Assembly: GCF_017377395.1 (NCBI RefSeq)
Contig: NZ_CP061800.1
Span: forward strand, 5,477,633 to 5,541,632
Origin: Desulfonema magnum
GTDB taxonomy: Bacteria; Desulfobacterota; Desulfobacteria; Desulfobacterales; 4be13
Length of the DNA stretch: 64,000 bases
Direction: 5' to 3'
This document shows, piece after piece, positions 44,001 through 53,700 of this stretch. Below the pieces are notes generated by a model that saw nothing but the letters and a program-made list of their open reading frames with translations, did not search any database and was not told the DNA's origin. The position numbers and the translations under genes were made by a program. The stretch's first letter is position 1, and each line of letters begins with the position of its first letter.

Positions 44001-44391
44001 AACAGTTACCGGAACCATAACCGACAAATTTTCCAAAGAACCCATCGAAGGTGCGCTGATTCAAACAGATCAAAATGACACAGCCATCAGCGGGGAAGAT
44101 GGTCACTACGAGATGATTTTTTGTTCTTCTTCTGACAATATGACTGTTGAAGCTGACGGATATAACACCGCTATGGAAAATTTGGAGAGTACCGGAAAAG
44201 GCGGTTCTGCTGATTCTTTCACGCACGATGTCATTTTGGAGCCGGTCGTCAGTCTCTCTGATGCTATCCTTATTTTGCAGATATTGACAGAACAACAGAG
44301 CGCTGAAACCTTTACCATAGATATAAACAACGATGGAAAGAGCGGATTGGAGGAAGTGATTTATATTTTGCGAAGATTGACGGGGTCTTGA
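41002..44391 (+). CDS. Secreted MopE-type metal-binding repeat protein with poly-Thr linker and dockerin-like end
   Basis: A 1129-residue secreted protein with a signal peptide (1-~27, PCFAQ) and a good AAGGAG site. Order: a pre-peptidase C-terminal-like beta domain (~45-165, DEDWVVFE); a carboxypeptidase-regulatory-like domain (~172-265); and about seven repeats of WYKDTDNDGYSDGTT...SC.RP.GY...DCDD (~275-615), the 'putative metal-binding motif' seen in MopE. A threonine-rich linker (~630-658) comes next, then four more such repeats (~660-860), a second pre-peptidase-like domain (~880-990), a second regulatory-like domain (~995-1075), and a dockerin-like pair (SDAILILQILTEQ, DINNDGKSGLEEVI). 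MopE of Methylococcus binds copper, but these Asp-rich Cys-containing repeats may bind calcium. The stop TGA is the start of a TGAACCAC repeat. Confidence 0.8.
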   Translation: MRSKTLIFWSFFVLYLLISISLPCFAQISPDIYEEDNSRYQARIITVDSDKAQRHNFHTQGDEDWVVFEAKKEDQDICNGSCTYTIRVTPLYNLGDDCDLKFEIYDTDGRTLMLKEEAVNDRGKGDYESHDWDCPKDGDYYVRILNNGDFGTSMEYEIEINIMDAGEFEEVKIKGYVYDRACNERIPGATIQIKKGGILISEVKSLDLGGEESHEKFYSKWMGFYFTTSLDLGKYTIRAYADGYKDEPEQEFDFIEKGKKIFDIYMDPIDPACDTPEWFADPDGDGKGINNPPTKVKRRSRPTGYVDNCDDKIYLDNDGDGYGDPNNEWQNSEICHNCVEDNTDCDDNDSDAFPGQKWYKDADDDLYSDGTTKNSCEKPAEYYKPESELEEISCDCDDNDPDIQECTWYKDTDNDGYSDHPVSITQTSCAKPEGYKIQSELTGSGDCDDTDKNEHPGQTWYKDTDNDGYSNGTTDTTSCERPAGYKIQSELTGSGDCDDTDKNEHPDQTWYKDTDNDGYSDGTTKNSCERPAGYKLQSELKGLDDCDDTDKNEHPGQTWYKDTDDDGYSDGTTDNTSCEGPAKHKIQSELKGLDDCDDGESSVHPGATEICGDGIDQDCKNGDLLCPTTTRPTTTTTTTTTTTSTTTTTTTTTTTTTCPTWYMDEDKDGHGNRNKSRPDCGQPHGYVENDDDCDDSDPLIPGAEELCCNGKDDNCNGQVDEGCCKVCENYCLDTDGDGYGDPNNTKESCTQPDGYVENCDDCDDSDPDLPTNYCLDADKDGYGDPNNTKESCTQPDGYVENCDDCDDSDPDLPTNYCLDADEDGHGDKNSDSKLACTRPDGYVESCDDCNDSDPEVPGPEIFNDKDDDCDDEIDECAEDSSKQEPNIVTLNTEKSQCHNFHAPEDEDWFVFYGLSSQSYTIEVSDPEEDCDPVTELYDADRTSVIVPVNKEEEGQAETCAWTCAKDGLYYVKVKNSNSDVLGYRTEYRLQIFRPHSCVTRTVTGTITDKFSKEPIEGALIQTDQNDTAISGEDGHYEMIFCSSSDNMTVEADGYNTAMENLESTGKGGSADSFTHDVILEPVVSLSDAILILQILTEQQSAETFTIDINNDGKSGLEEVIYILRRLTGS
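42889..42973 (+). repeat. ACAACT/ACAACC microsatellite encoding a poly-threonine linker
   Basis: About 28 Thr codons, mostly ACA ACT or ACA ACC pairs, interrupted only by Arg-Pro and Ser. It sits between two blocks of MopE-type repeats. Confidence 0.9.
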
Positions 44392-44538
44392 ACCACAGAG
44401 TTACACAGATTTCAAAGATTTCACGGATTGTTTGCAGTTTATTTTGCACTCCGTGCGGTCTGGGAAAGCAGAATCATTGGCTCGCTGATTATAACAAATC
44501 CGTGAAATCCGAGTAATCCGCTAAAATCTGTGGTTCAA
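44389..44538. repeat. TGAACCAC palindrome with an internal insertion
   Basis: TGAACCACAGAGTTACACAG ... AAAATCTGTGGTTCA, with ~55 bp of unrelated sequence in the centre. Its first bases are the stop codon of the MopE-type gene. Confidence 0.8.
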
Positions 44539-44560
44539 ACCTCAGCAAAAAGGAAAAAAC

Positions 44561-46156
44561 ATGCGTAAATTTTCATCTTACGGACCTGTTGACAAAGACC
44601 TGCATTTTCATGTGTCAAGACAGGAAATAATTCAAAACAGTCTGGCTCGCCTTATCGGAGACAATCCGAACAAAGGCGGCCATTACATCACCGTATGGGC
44701 ACCCCGTCAATGCGGAAAAACATGGATTATGAATGAGGTCTTTCACAAACTGAGGAAAGATAAGCGGTTTCATGTGCTGAGTCTTGACTTGGAATATCTG
44801 AAAATGCAGGAAGATACGAACCGGATTTTCAAATCTGTTGCAAATCAGATTGCAGAGCGACTGAAACTGAAAAACATCTCAGCAGATACACCAGATGATT
44901 TCCATAAACTGTTTATGAAGGGAGTCATTGACCAGCCCCTGATTCTGATGATTGATGAGTTCGACGCATTGGCCGAAGATGCTATCAGCGCGTTGGCCGG
45001 CGTGTTCAGATATATTTACAATATGCGCCAGAAAGATCCCAAACCTTCATCTGAAAAAGAATATCTTCTTCACGGTGTGGCACTCATTGGTGTGCGGAGC
45101 GTTCTGGGCATTGAAAACAGAAGAGGCTCGCCCTTCAACGTCCAGCGAAGCCTTCATATTCCCAGGCTCACCTTTGAAGAGGTGGAATCCATGTTCGGAT
45201 GGTATGAGAGGGAAAGCGGTCAGAAAGTGGAACCGGAGGTTACTGACCGTGTGTTTTACGAGACCCGGGGGCAGCCAGGGCTGGTGTCATGGTTCGGAGA
45301 GCTGCTGACCGAGGGATTTGACGAATATGAGCCGGACCAAAGCAGACCGGTGACTATGGATGATTTTGACTATGTTTACGCTGCCGCGAGTCAGATTCTT
45401 CCGAACAACAATATCCTGAACATTATCAGCAAGGCAAAACAGGAACCTTACCGGCAGTTTGTCATAGAACTGTTTAAGACAGATGAGAAGGTTCCGTTCA
45501 AATTTGACGAGCCAGTTGTCAACTTCTTATACATGAATGGCGTGATTGACCGGGAAGGGACCGGAGGAAAATTCTCAGTCAGATTTCCCTGCCCCTTTGT
45601 TCAGAAGCGGCTGTTCAATTATTTCTCATACCAATTGTTTCCGCATATGGGAATCATTTACGAACCTTTCGAGGATACAGATGACATCGTTACGGAGAAA
45701 ACGCTAAATGTGAGGAATCTCATGAAACGGTATGAGAGGCATCTGCAAAACAACCGGGACTGGATGCTGAGGGATGCACCGAGACGCAGCGATCTGAGAA
45801 TTTACGAGGCAGTGTTTCATTTCAATCTTTACGAATATCTGGTGCGTTTTTTAGGAAGCTATGACACAAAAATCTGGCCCGAATTTCCCACAGGCAACGG
45901 AAAGGTGGATATCCTCATCGAACACGGGGGAAAACTTTACGCGCTGGAACTCAAAAGCTACAAGGACAAACCCGCATACAGCAGAGCATTGGAACAGGCC
46001 GCACAATACGGAAAAGAACTGAGTCTGAAGGTTATTTATCTGGTGGTGTTCGTGGAACACATTGATGATAAATACCGGAACCATTACGAGAAGGATTATC
46101 AGGACGAAAATACCGGTGTGACGGTCGTGCCGGTGTTTGTGGCAACGGGGAACTGA
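44561..46156 (+). CDS. AAA ATPase fused to a PD-(D/E)XK nuclease-like domain (copy 2)
   Basis: A 531-residue paralogue of the protein at 37486-39081, with the same length and motifs: APRQCGKT (Walker A), LILMIDEFDAL (Walker B), GNGKVDILIE and ALELKSYKD (nuclease-like). The C-terminal ~180 residues and the first ten are nearly identical between copies, while the sensor region (~70-125) and the region around 325-360 are more diverged. Different parts therefore evolve at different rates. Like copy 1 it follows a TGAACCAC palindrome and ends with its stop codon inside the next one. It lies immediately upstream of hipS-hipT. Confidence 0.8.
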   Translation: MRKFSSYGPVDKDLHFHVSRQEIIQNSLARLIGDNPNKGGHYITVWAPRQCGKTWIMNEVFHKLRKDKRFHVLSLDLEYLKMQEDTNRIFKSVANQIAERLKLKNISADTPDDFHKLFMKGVIDQPLILMIDEFDALAEDAISALAGVFRYIYNMRQKDPKPSSEKEYLLHGVALIGVRSVLGIENRRGSPFNVQRSLHIPRLTFEEVESMFGWYERESGQKVEPEVTDRVFYETRGQPGLVSWFGELLTEGFDEYEPDQSRPVTMDDFDYVYAAASQILPNNNILNIISKAKQEPYRQFVIELFKTDEKVPFKFDEPVVNFLYMNGVIDREGTGGKFSVRFPCPFVQKRLFNYFSYQLFPHMGIIYEPFEDTDDIVTEKTLNVRNLMKRYERHLQNNRDWMLRDAPRRSDLRIYEAVFHFNLYEYLVRFLGSYDTKIWPEFPTGNGKVDILIEHGGKLYALELKSYKDKPAYSRALEQAAQYGKELSLKVIYLVVFVEHIDDKYRNHYEKDYQDENTGVTVVPVFVATGN

Positions 46157-46219
46157 ACCACGGATTAACATGGATTACTCGGATTCCGCTGATTAAAAAA
46201 TCCGGGAAATCCCTTTGAT
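46154..46219. repeat. Half unit of the TGAACCAC family
   Basis: TGAACCACGGATTAACATGG through AAAAAATCCGGGAAATCC; the closing GTGGTTCA arm is missing. It supplies the stop codon of AAA/nuclease copy 2. Confidence 0.75.
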
Positions 46220-46245
46220 CAACTCAATAATAATCGGATGATACG

Positions 46246-46590
46246 ATGAGGAACAGAAAAAAGAAGGGCAATGTTTATCTGCGGGATCACAAAGCAGGTC
46301 TTTTGGAAATGACCCGAACCGGCTATCGTTTTACATATTATAAGAATTATCTCTCCCTTCCGAATGCACAGCCAGTAAGCCTTACCCTGCCTCTGAGGGA
46401 AAAACCTTATGAGAGTAAAAAATTGTTCTCCTTTTTTTTCGGGCTGCTCCCTGAAGGCTGGTTTTTGGATATCACATGCCGGACCCTCAAGATTGATCCG
46501 AAAAATAAATTTGATCTCCTTCTGGCAACCTGCGGAGATTGTGTCGGTGCAGTAACGGTGTTTCCAGCAGAGGAAAGTGAAAGCATATGA
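46246..46590 (+). CDS. hipS: HipS-like protein (HipA N-terminal subdomain 1 as a separate chain)
   Basis: A 114-residue protein equivalent to the N-terminal subdomain of HipA: GNVYLRDHKAGLLEMTRTGY, then YLSLPNAQPVSLTLPLREKP, then LFSFFFGLLPEGWFLDI and DCVGAVTVFP. In HipBST systems this piece is the separate protein HipS, which acts as antitoxin to the kinase HipT. Its last four bases overlap the kinase gene (ATGA). No HipB-type HTH gene is found upstream, where an AAA/nuclease gene and a half repeat lie instead. Confidence 0.82.
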   Translation: MRNRKKKGNVYLRDHKAGLLEMTRTGYRFTYYKNYLSLPNAQPVSLTLPLREKPYESKKLFSFFFGLLPEGWFLDITCRTLKIDPKNKFDLLLATCGDCVGAVTVFPAEESESI

Positions 46591-47519
46591 AAATCCAATG
46601 TTTCTCCTGTCAGATTTCTGACTCAGATCAAAATATTCGGCATGGCTATCATGCGGAATGCTCAAAAAAACTTTTCGGAGACAAAATCCCTCCGAAAGTG
46701 CCTTTCAGCACGCCTGATATTCTCAGTGAATCTCTGAAGATGGTCGGAAAGATGTCCGTGTCCGGTGTTCAGCCTAAATTATCTGCGGTTCATAACCGGA
46801 AGAAACGTCAGTTGGTTGTTGTGAAGCGAGGAGGTCTTTACATTTTAAAACCTCAGACAGACCTTTTTCTGTGTCTTCCTGAAAATGAGAACCTTTGTAT
46901 GTGCATAGCCTCTGTATGCGGTATAGATGTGCCGTCTCACGGACTTCTTCCGCTCACGGATAACAGATTCGCATATGTGGTGAAGCGATTTGACAGAACA
47001 GAAGGCGGGTTTAAATTTGAGCAGGAGGATTTTCAGCAGTTACTTGATATCAGGGATAAATACGACGGCTCTTATGAACGGATTGCAAATTTTATCAAAA
47101 AAAACTCAGATGATCCCGGGGCTGATCTTATGAAACTTTATGAACGCGCTCTTCTTTTTTTTATACTTGGAAACGGCGATGCACATTTGAAAAATTTCTC
47201 TCTTATTCGAACCCGGGAAGCAGGATATCATCTTTCGCCCGCGTATGATATTGTCAGTTCCAAGCTGGTATTGCCGGATGAGCGTGAAGAAACCTGCCTC
47301 AGCTTACAGGGAAAGAGGAATCGCATTTCCAAAAAGGATTTTATCAGATTATCAGCACATTTCGGACTTGACAGAGAACAGACTGATTCTGTTTTAAGCC
47401 GCCTGAACCGTCTTAAATCGGAGATTGAAATGATGATACAAAAGAGTTTTTTGCCTGAGCAATTAAAGACCAAGATTCTTGAAATATTCGGAGAAAGAAT
47501 GAAACGACTTTTTGGATAA
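46587..47519 (+). CDS. hipT: HipT-like serine/threonine kinase toxin
   Basis: A 310-residue HipA-family kinase lacking the N-terminal subdomain. The Gly-rich loop motif MSVSGVQPKL carries Ser57 and Ser59, the same positions as the autophosphorylated serines described for E. coli HipT. ATP-binding Lys88 is in ILKP, the catalytic loop is LGNGDAHLKNF (Asp198, Asn203), and the metal-binding Asp is in YDIVSS (Asp221). The N-terminus has CFSC and HAEC, a possible Cys/His metal site. Known HipT phosphorylates tryptophanyl-tRNA synthetase and stops growth; that target is assumed only by homology. It is coupled to hipS by a 4-bp overlap. Confidence 0.87.
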   Translation: MKIQCFSCQISDSDQNIRHGYHAECSKKLFGDKIPPKVPFSTPDILSESLKMVGKMSVSGVQPKLSAVHNRKKRQLVVVKRGGLYILKPQTDLFLCLPENENLCMCIASVCGIDVPSHGLLPLTDNRFAYVVKRFDRTEGGFKFEQEDFQQLLDIRDKYDGSYERIANFIKKNSDDPGADLMKLYERALLFFILGNGDAHLKNFSLIRTREAGYHLSPAYDIVSSKLVLPDEREETCLSLQGKRNRISKKDFIRLSAHFGLDREQTDSVLSRLNRLKSEIEMMIQKSFLPEQLKTKILEIFGERMKRLFG

Positions 47520-47522
47520 AAT

Positions 47523-47689
47523 CCGAACCGCAGATTCACACAGATGACCCGGATGCCGCTGATTAAAAAAATCCGTGAAATCCATGAAATCTGAGTAAAT
47601 CCGTGGTTCTGAGTTCTGAACCACAGATTAACACAGATTATCCGGATTCCGCTTAAATGTATCATCTGAGTAAATCCGTGATTCAAAAA
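47523..47689. repeat. Two TGAACCAC palindromes
   Basis: One unit beginning CGAACCGCAGATTCACAC and one beginning TGAACCACAGATTAACAC, ending near GTGATTCAAA, directly before the 3001-aa gene. Confidence 0.8.
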
Positions 47690-47724
47690 TCTTTAACATT
47701 TTAAATCAGGAGGTAAGTAAAAAA

Positions 47725-50700
47725 ATGAAACCAAGAACAAAAAACCCGTTTAATCGGTTGGCAATCATCAGCGTTTGCATCATCGCCATGATCTTTTCGC
47801 CGCTTCTGGCTTCAGGCGAAGAAACCTATAAATTTGAGCGGCTGTGGCCCACGTTGCATCAGCCCTGGTATTTTGGCGACGTGGAAGGGATTTCAGTGGA
47901 TAACGAAGGCTATGTTTATGTTGTGGACATGTACAGCCATTGTATTCGGAAATTTACACCTGACGGTCGCTTTGTGACCCAATGGGGAGGCTATGGCAAG
48001 GAAAATGGAAAATTTGACGCTCCGACTCAGGTAGCGATTGACAATGACAATAATTGTCTTTATGTCGTTGAAAAATATAACCATCGGGTTCAGAAATTTT
48101 CGTTGGATGGAAAATTTCTGGATGCATGGGGAAAATACGGAAGCGGAGAAGGAGAATTTTCGTTTCCTCAAAGAATCGCTGTGGGAAAGGATGGTTCGGT
48201 CTATGTGTCAGATTCGCGAAACTATCGGATTCAGAAATTTGATTCAGATGGAGAATTTCTGATCAGATGGGGCATAAAGGGGAACGGAGACGGTGAATTT
48301 TTGGCTCCCCGGGGAATCGCTATTGATAGTGAAGGGTCTGTCTATGTCGCAGATTCGGAAACCAATTGTATTCAGAAATTCACATCAGATGGTGAATTTG
48401 TATTCAAATGGGGAAATGAAAGCGAAGACGGTGAGGAATGTCTGCTCAACGCTCCCAACGGCATTGCCATTGATAAAGGGTTTGTCTATGTGGTCAATGA
48501 GGGAAATGGTACGGTTCAGAAGTTTCGGCTAGAGGAGAATTCTGCAACCTGTGTGGCAACAAAATGGGAAGGAGAATCCCAAATAAATTCTGTGAAAGCA
48601 CGGATCGATGAACTGATTGAAGACTATTTGGAACTTATCAAAACATACAGAATGAATTTTCAGGCATTGAAAGACCTGGTAAACTATCTGCCTGCAAGCG
48701 TTGAGAATAGTGAATTTAAATCCCCCAGAGATATTGCCATAGATAATAACGGATTTGTCTATGTCGCAGATACGGGAAATCAGCGCATTCAGAAATTCGA
48801 TTCACACGGAACCTTTATTTCCAAGTGGACCGGGATAAATAACAAAAAAGGAACATTCCAGTCTCCCCTTGGCATCGCGGTATATAAAACCGAGGATGAC
48901 GAGTTCATCTATGTTGCAGATTCGGGAAATCATCGTATCCAGAAGTTCAGACGAAGTGACGGAAAACTTATTGATATCTGGGGAAAAGAAGGCGACGGTG
49001 AAGCAACAACTAAAGATGCCGCAGAATTTGAATTTCCTGCGGATATCGCTGTTGACAAATATGGAAATGTTTATGTCGCAGACACCTTAAACCACCGGAT
49101 CCAGAAATTTGATCCTGACGGAAAGCCTTTAGGGGTGTGGGGTAAGCATGCCATCAACGAAAATAAAGAATTAGAACTTGGGCCGGATAATTTTTTAATA
49201 CCTGTGGGAATTACTGTCCATGACGATTATGTCTATGTATCGGATTTGGGAACCAACCGAATCCATAAATTTCACATAAACAAAAGCCCGGCAGAAGGTA
49301 CGGTGTGGAAGGCTCAGTCACCTGTCAGAGTGGCTGTTGACAAAAATGAAAATGTCTATTCGGTAAACCAGGACTGTAATTGTGTTCAGAAGTTCTCACC
49401 TGACGGAACACGTTTCAAAGACTGGAAAATCGAACTTGCCAAAGAATCCGAAACTACGGGGCCGGCTGTTGAATATTCAGGATTGACAATTCAGTATGAG
49501 CCATCAGATGACCCGGCCATGCCAGGCAAGGAGTATCTTTATGTCTCGACAGGTGAGTATAATTACCGTATCTGGAAATTTCTGTTAGAGGATGACAAAG
49601 CCACCTTTGTCACCCAAATCAGCGAGCCGGGCCACGAGATCGGACAAGTGACATTTCCCGGAGGAATTGATGTTGATGAAAACGGGAGAATATATGTCGC
49701 TGATACCGGAAACCATCGGGTTCAGATATTCAGAAAGGGCCAGGACGCTGATAAAAAAATGAAGGCGATTATTGTAGCTGGCCGAAAATCCGAAAGCTCT
49801 GAAAGCTCTGAAAGCTCCGAAAGCTCCGAAAGCTCCGAAAACTCTGAAAGCTCTGATGACAAACTGTGGAAACACGGGATAACTCAGGGAGCCGCCAACT
49901 TCACATACCGAGCTTTAATTTATCAGGGATTCACCCCTGAGACGATCTATTATCTGAGTTCAGATACTGACCTTGATTTAACAGGTAATGGTGAAGCAGA
50001 TGTAGATGCCCCTGCTACAAAAGCCGATCTGAGAAATATTATTCTCTCCGAAGAATTGGCAGAAGGTGTAACTGATGTGGTCTTGTATCTTGTGGATCAC
50101 GGCGGAAAAGGTACGTTCCACATAAACGAAAATGAGACGTTGACCGTATCTGATGAACCAGATGAGTTGGATAACTGGCTCAATGAGCTTCAAAATAAAA
50201 TTTCAGGTAAAATTATAGTGGTTTATGAAGCTTGCCATTCTGGGAGTTTTTTGCCTTATCTGAAGCCGTCAGCAGATAAAGAGAGAATTGTCATCACCAG
50301 TGCCTCTGCTGAAGAATCAGCAAAATTTTTTACAGATGGCTCAGTGTCTTTCTCAAGTTACTTCTGGACGGAAATTTTTAACGGAGTAAACCTTGCAGAT
50401 GCTTTTGTTACAGCTCAAACAGCCACAGTTCATACAATACAAGACCAGCATGCGCTTATAGATGATAATGGCAACGGAGTCTATGAAGAGGATGAGGATG
50501 GCAAACTTGCCCGGAACATTTATATTGGTAACGGCACAACTGTCTCAGGAGAAGCTCCTGTTATAGCGAATGTATCACCGGATCAGACCCTGACCGGAGG
50601 AACTGCAAAGGCTTCTATATATGCCGAAGGTGTAAGTGACCCAGATGGTGATGAAGTTGCCCGTGTATGGGCAGTTATCAGGCCGCCAAAATATGATTTC

Positions 50701-53700
50701 TCAAAAGATGAATATGGCATTGATTTGCCTTATATTGATCTTAAATATAGGGGAGATAACCGCTATGAAGAATATTACGAAGAAGAAAAGTATTATAAAT
50801 TTGATGTGCCTGGCACATATCTGATCTCGGTATATGCCAAGGACGCTGCCGGAAATACATCATCACCTCCGAAGCTGATCAAAGTTACAGTTGAAGATAC
50901 GTCAAGGCGAAAAGTAATTCTTGTTGTCGGTGATTATTCCTTATATGTAACCAGAGGGGTGCTGACAGAACTTGGACAAATTGCTTACAATGCACTGCGA
51001 AACCAGGGATATGATGACAATGATATTTATTTTCTGAGTCCTGAGTTATCTTCGGGTGTATATGGTACTCCGAGTTTTGAGAGTTTGGACTATGCCGTCA
51101 ATACCTGGGCAGCCGATGCTCGGGATGTGGTTTTGTATATGGTCGGAGAGAGCAAAATCAGAGATGATGATGGCAGGGACTTTCGTATCAATGATACAGA
51201 AACAATTTCAGCAGAAATGCTGGATGAGTGGCTGGATAGCCTGCAAGCCGATAAGATTCCCGGAAAAGTTACAGTTATCTATGATTCCTGCAATTCTGAA
51301 AATTTTCTTTCTTTGCTTTCTCCGCCGAACGAGAAGGAACGTATCCTGGTTGGCAGCTCTGGCAAAAATCAGCCAGCATATTTTGTCTCCGATGGTGGCC
51401 TCTCTTTTTCCAAGTATTTTTGGAGAAGTGTATCTGACGGTGAAAATATTAATGAGGCTTTCATTGCCGCCAAAAAATTCATTGAACTTATAGATGAACA
51501 GAATAATGCTCAGATAAACGATAAGAACCTTGCGGCCAATTATTTTATTGGTGCCGGAATAATACGGGCTGACAGCAAAAGGCTGATCAAATCTGTAGCA
51601 CCGAATCAGACATTAAGCGATGATGGAACGCCGACGATTATATGGGCAAAGAACGCCATAGCAAGAAAAAATATTGCCAAAATATGGGCGGTAATCAGCC
51701 CCGGTAGTGATGACCATGATGGAGTGTGCTGCATTACGACACTGGACAAGAGAGAGCTTAAATATGATCCAACGGATAAAAGATATAAATGTGAAGTAAT
51801 TTATGAAGATTTTCCCGATGAGGGTGAGGGCGAATATGTCATTGCCATCTACGCCGAAGATAAAGATAAAAATATCTCTGATCCCTTAATCACAAAGGTC
51901 TGCAAGGGAAATTGCTGGGACAGACCGGATGACCGGGATAAAGACGGTGTGCCAGATGAAAGAGATGCTTTCCCTAAAGATCCGACAGAGCAATACGACT
52001 CAGACAAAGACGGCATCGGGGATAACAAAGACCCGGATGATGATAACGATGGGATTCCTGATATATGGGAGGAGTTTTTCGGCACAAATCCCATTAAGGC
52101 TGAAACGGATGACAGTACGCTTTTGGAATACAATACAGGAAATCCCCCTGACGTGTCCTGGAAAACCCTAAACGGTCATGTTTCAGGAGAAGCCGAGGAT
52201 TTCTATATAATTTCAGGTTATATTCTTAACTCGGAAGATAAAGGCGTTCCGGGTGTTGTTATAGAAGGCGGCCCCGGTCATGCTCAGACAGATGAATACG
52301 GCTTTTACAGCATTGAAGTTCCCTCTGACTGGACAGGAGGAACACTGATCCCTGCCAAATTCGAGCATGTTTTTATTCCGTCGGAGTGGACATACAAAGG
52401 CATAAAAAAACACGTTTGCGCTCAGGATTATCTGGCGGTTCCCCTGGAAGAAATAAGCCAGGACAACATCAATCTGATGATTGAAGATGCCAGAAGCAGC
52501 GGAACTCTGATTGAATCGTTTCAGAGCGGAGACTGGAATGAGGAGACAACCTGGAATCCTAACCGAATTCCCACAAAAGCGGATACAGTTCTGATCAACT
52601 CCGGTCATACAATAAACTTCAAGCTGGCTGATGTGAGAACCCGGGATGAGGACCCGGAATATTCCTGCGGCTCCGATGGCAGTAAAATCAACGAGGGGAA
52701 CAAAATAAAAGGATTATATATCTCTGAGGGGGCCGTATTAACAAGCAGCGACCCGGGAACAGATATAAAGCTGTCAGCAACCGATTTTATCTATAATAAC
52801 GGAGAAATCAGCGGAGCAGATGCGCCGGACACAATAGAAGAGGTGCCCCCTGTTCCTGACGAATGCGAAACGGGGTCTGATGATTTGGAAAAGTCCGATG
52901 ATTCAGGGTCCCGCTTTGATGATCCTTTCGATGTGGCAGCTTCTGACGATTATGAACCGGATGTGTCTGAGGAAACCCCTGTTCTGCCGGGCGGAAATGT
53001 CATCCTGAATGCCGGAAATATCTTCTATAATGATGCTGACGGAACGATTCAGGGAGGTCAGGGAGGTTATCATTTTGCTGAATTTGCTGTGGGAGGAGAC
53101 GGCGGCAGTGTTGAAATATACGGCGACATGATTGTCAATGACGGGACTGTCGGCCCTGACTGCGAATCAGACACTGACGGCGGACACGGCGGTTCTGCAA
53201 AAACACCTTCCGGTCCCTGCACTGCCTGTTACGATGCCTTTGGCGGAAATGGCGGAGATACGATTCTTCTGGCGGACAGCACTGTAATCAACAGAACAAA
53301 AGGGCATATTTCCTCAGGAAAAGGCGGAAAAGCATTTTACGGGCATTGCAACGGATATGGCGGAAAAGGCGGAGAGCTTATTTTTTCCGCGCCGGTTACG
53401 ATTCAGGGCGGGACAATGGAAAGCTGCGGAAGGGGCGGTTCTCTGTCTTGCGATCCAAGCACGGTTGACGTGAGCGGAAAAACGATCTCTGAAAAGCTTC
53501 TTATCGCTGGCGGCAATAACTGGATACTCAATCTCCGGGATATCAGTCCGGATTCCCTGTCTGATTCTGACAAGATTATACTTGCCGTAGGAAAATCCGG
53601 AATACTGGATCTGAGAGGGCTTCCCAGGAATGCAATCAATGCGGAACATATAGAAATTTACGCGGATAATATTCTGAAAGATGACTGCGTGAATATATCA

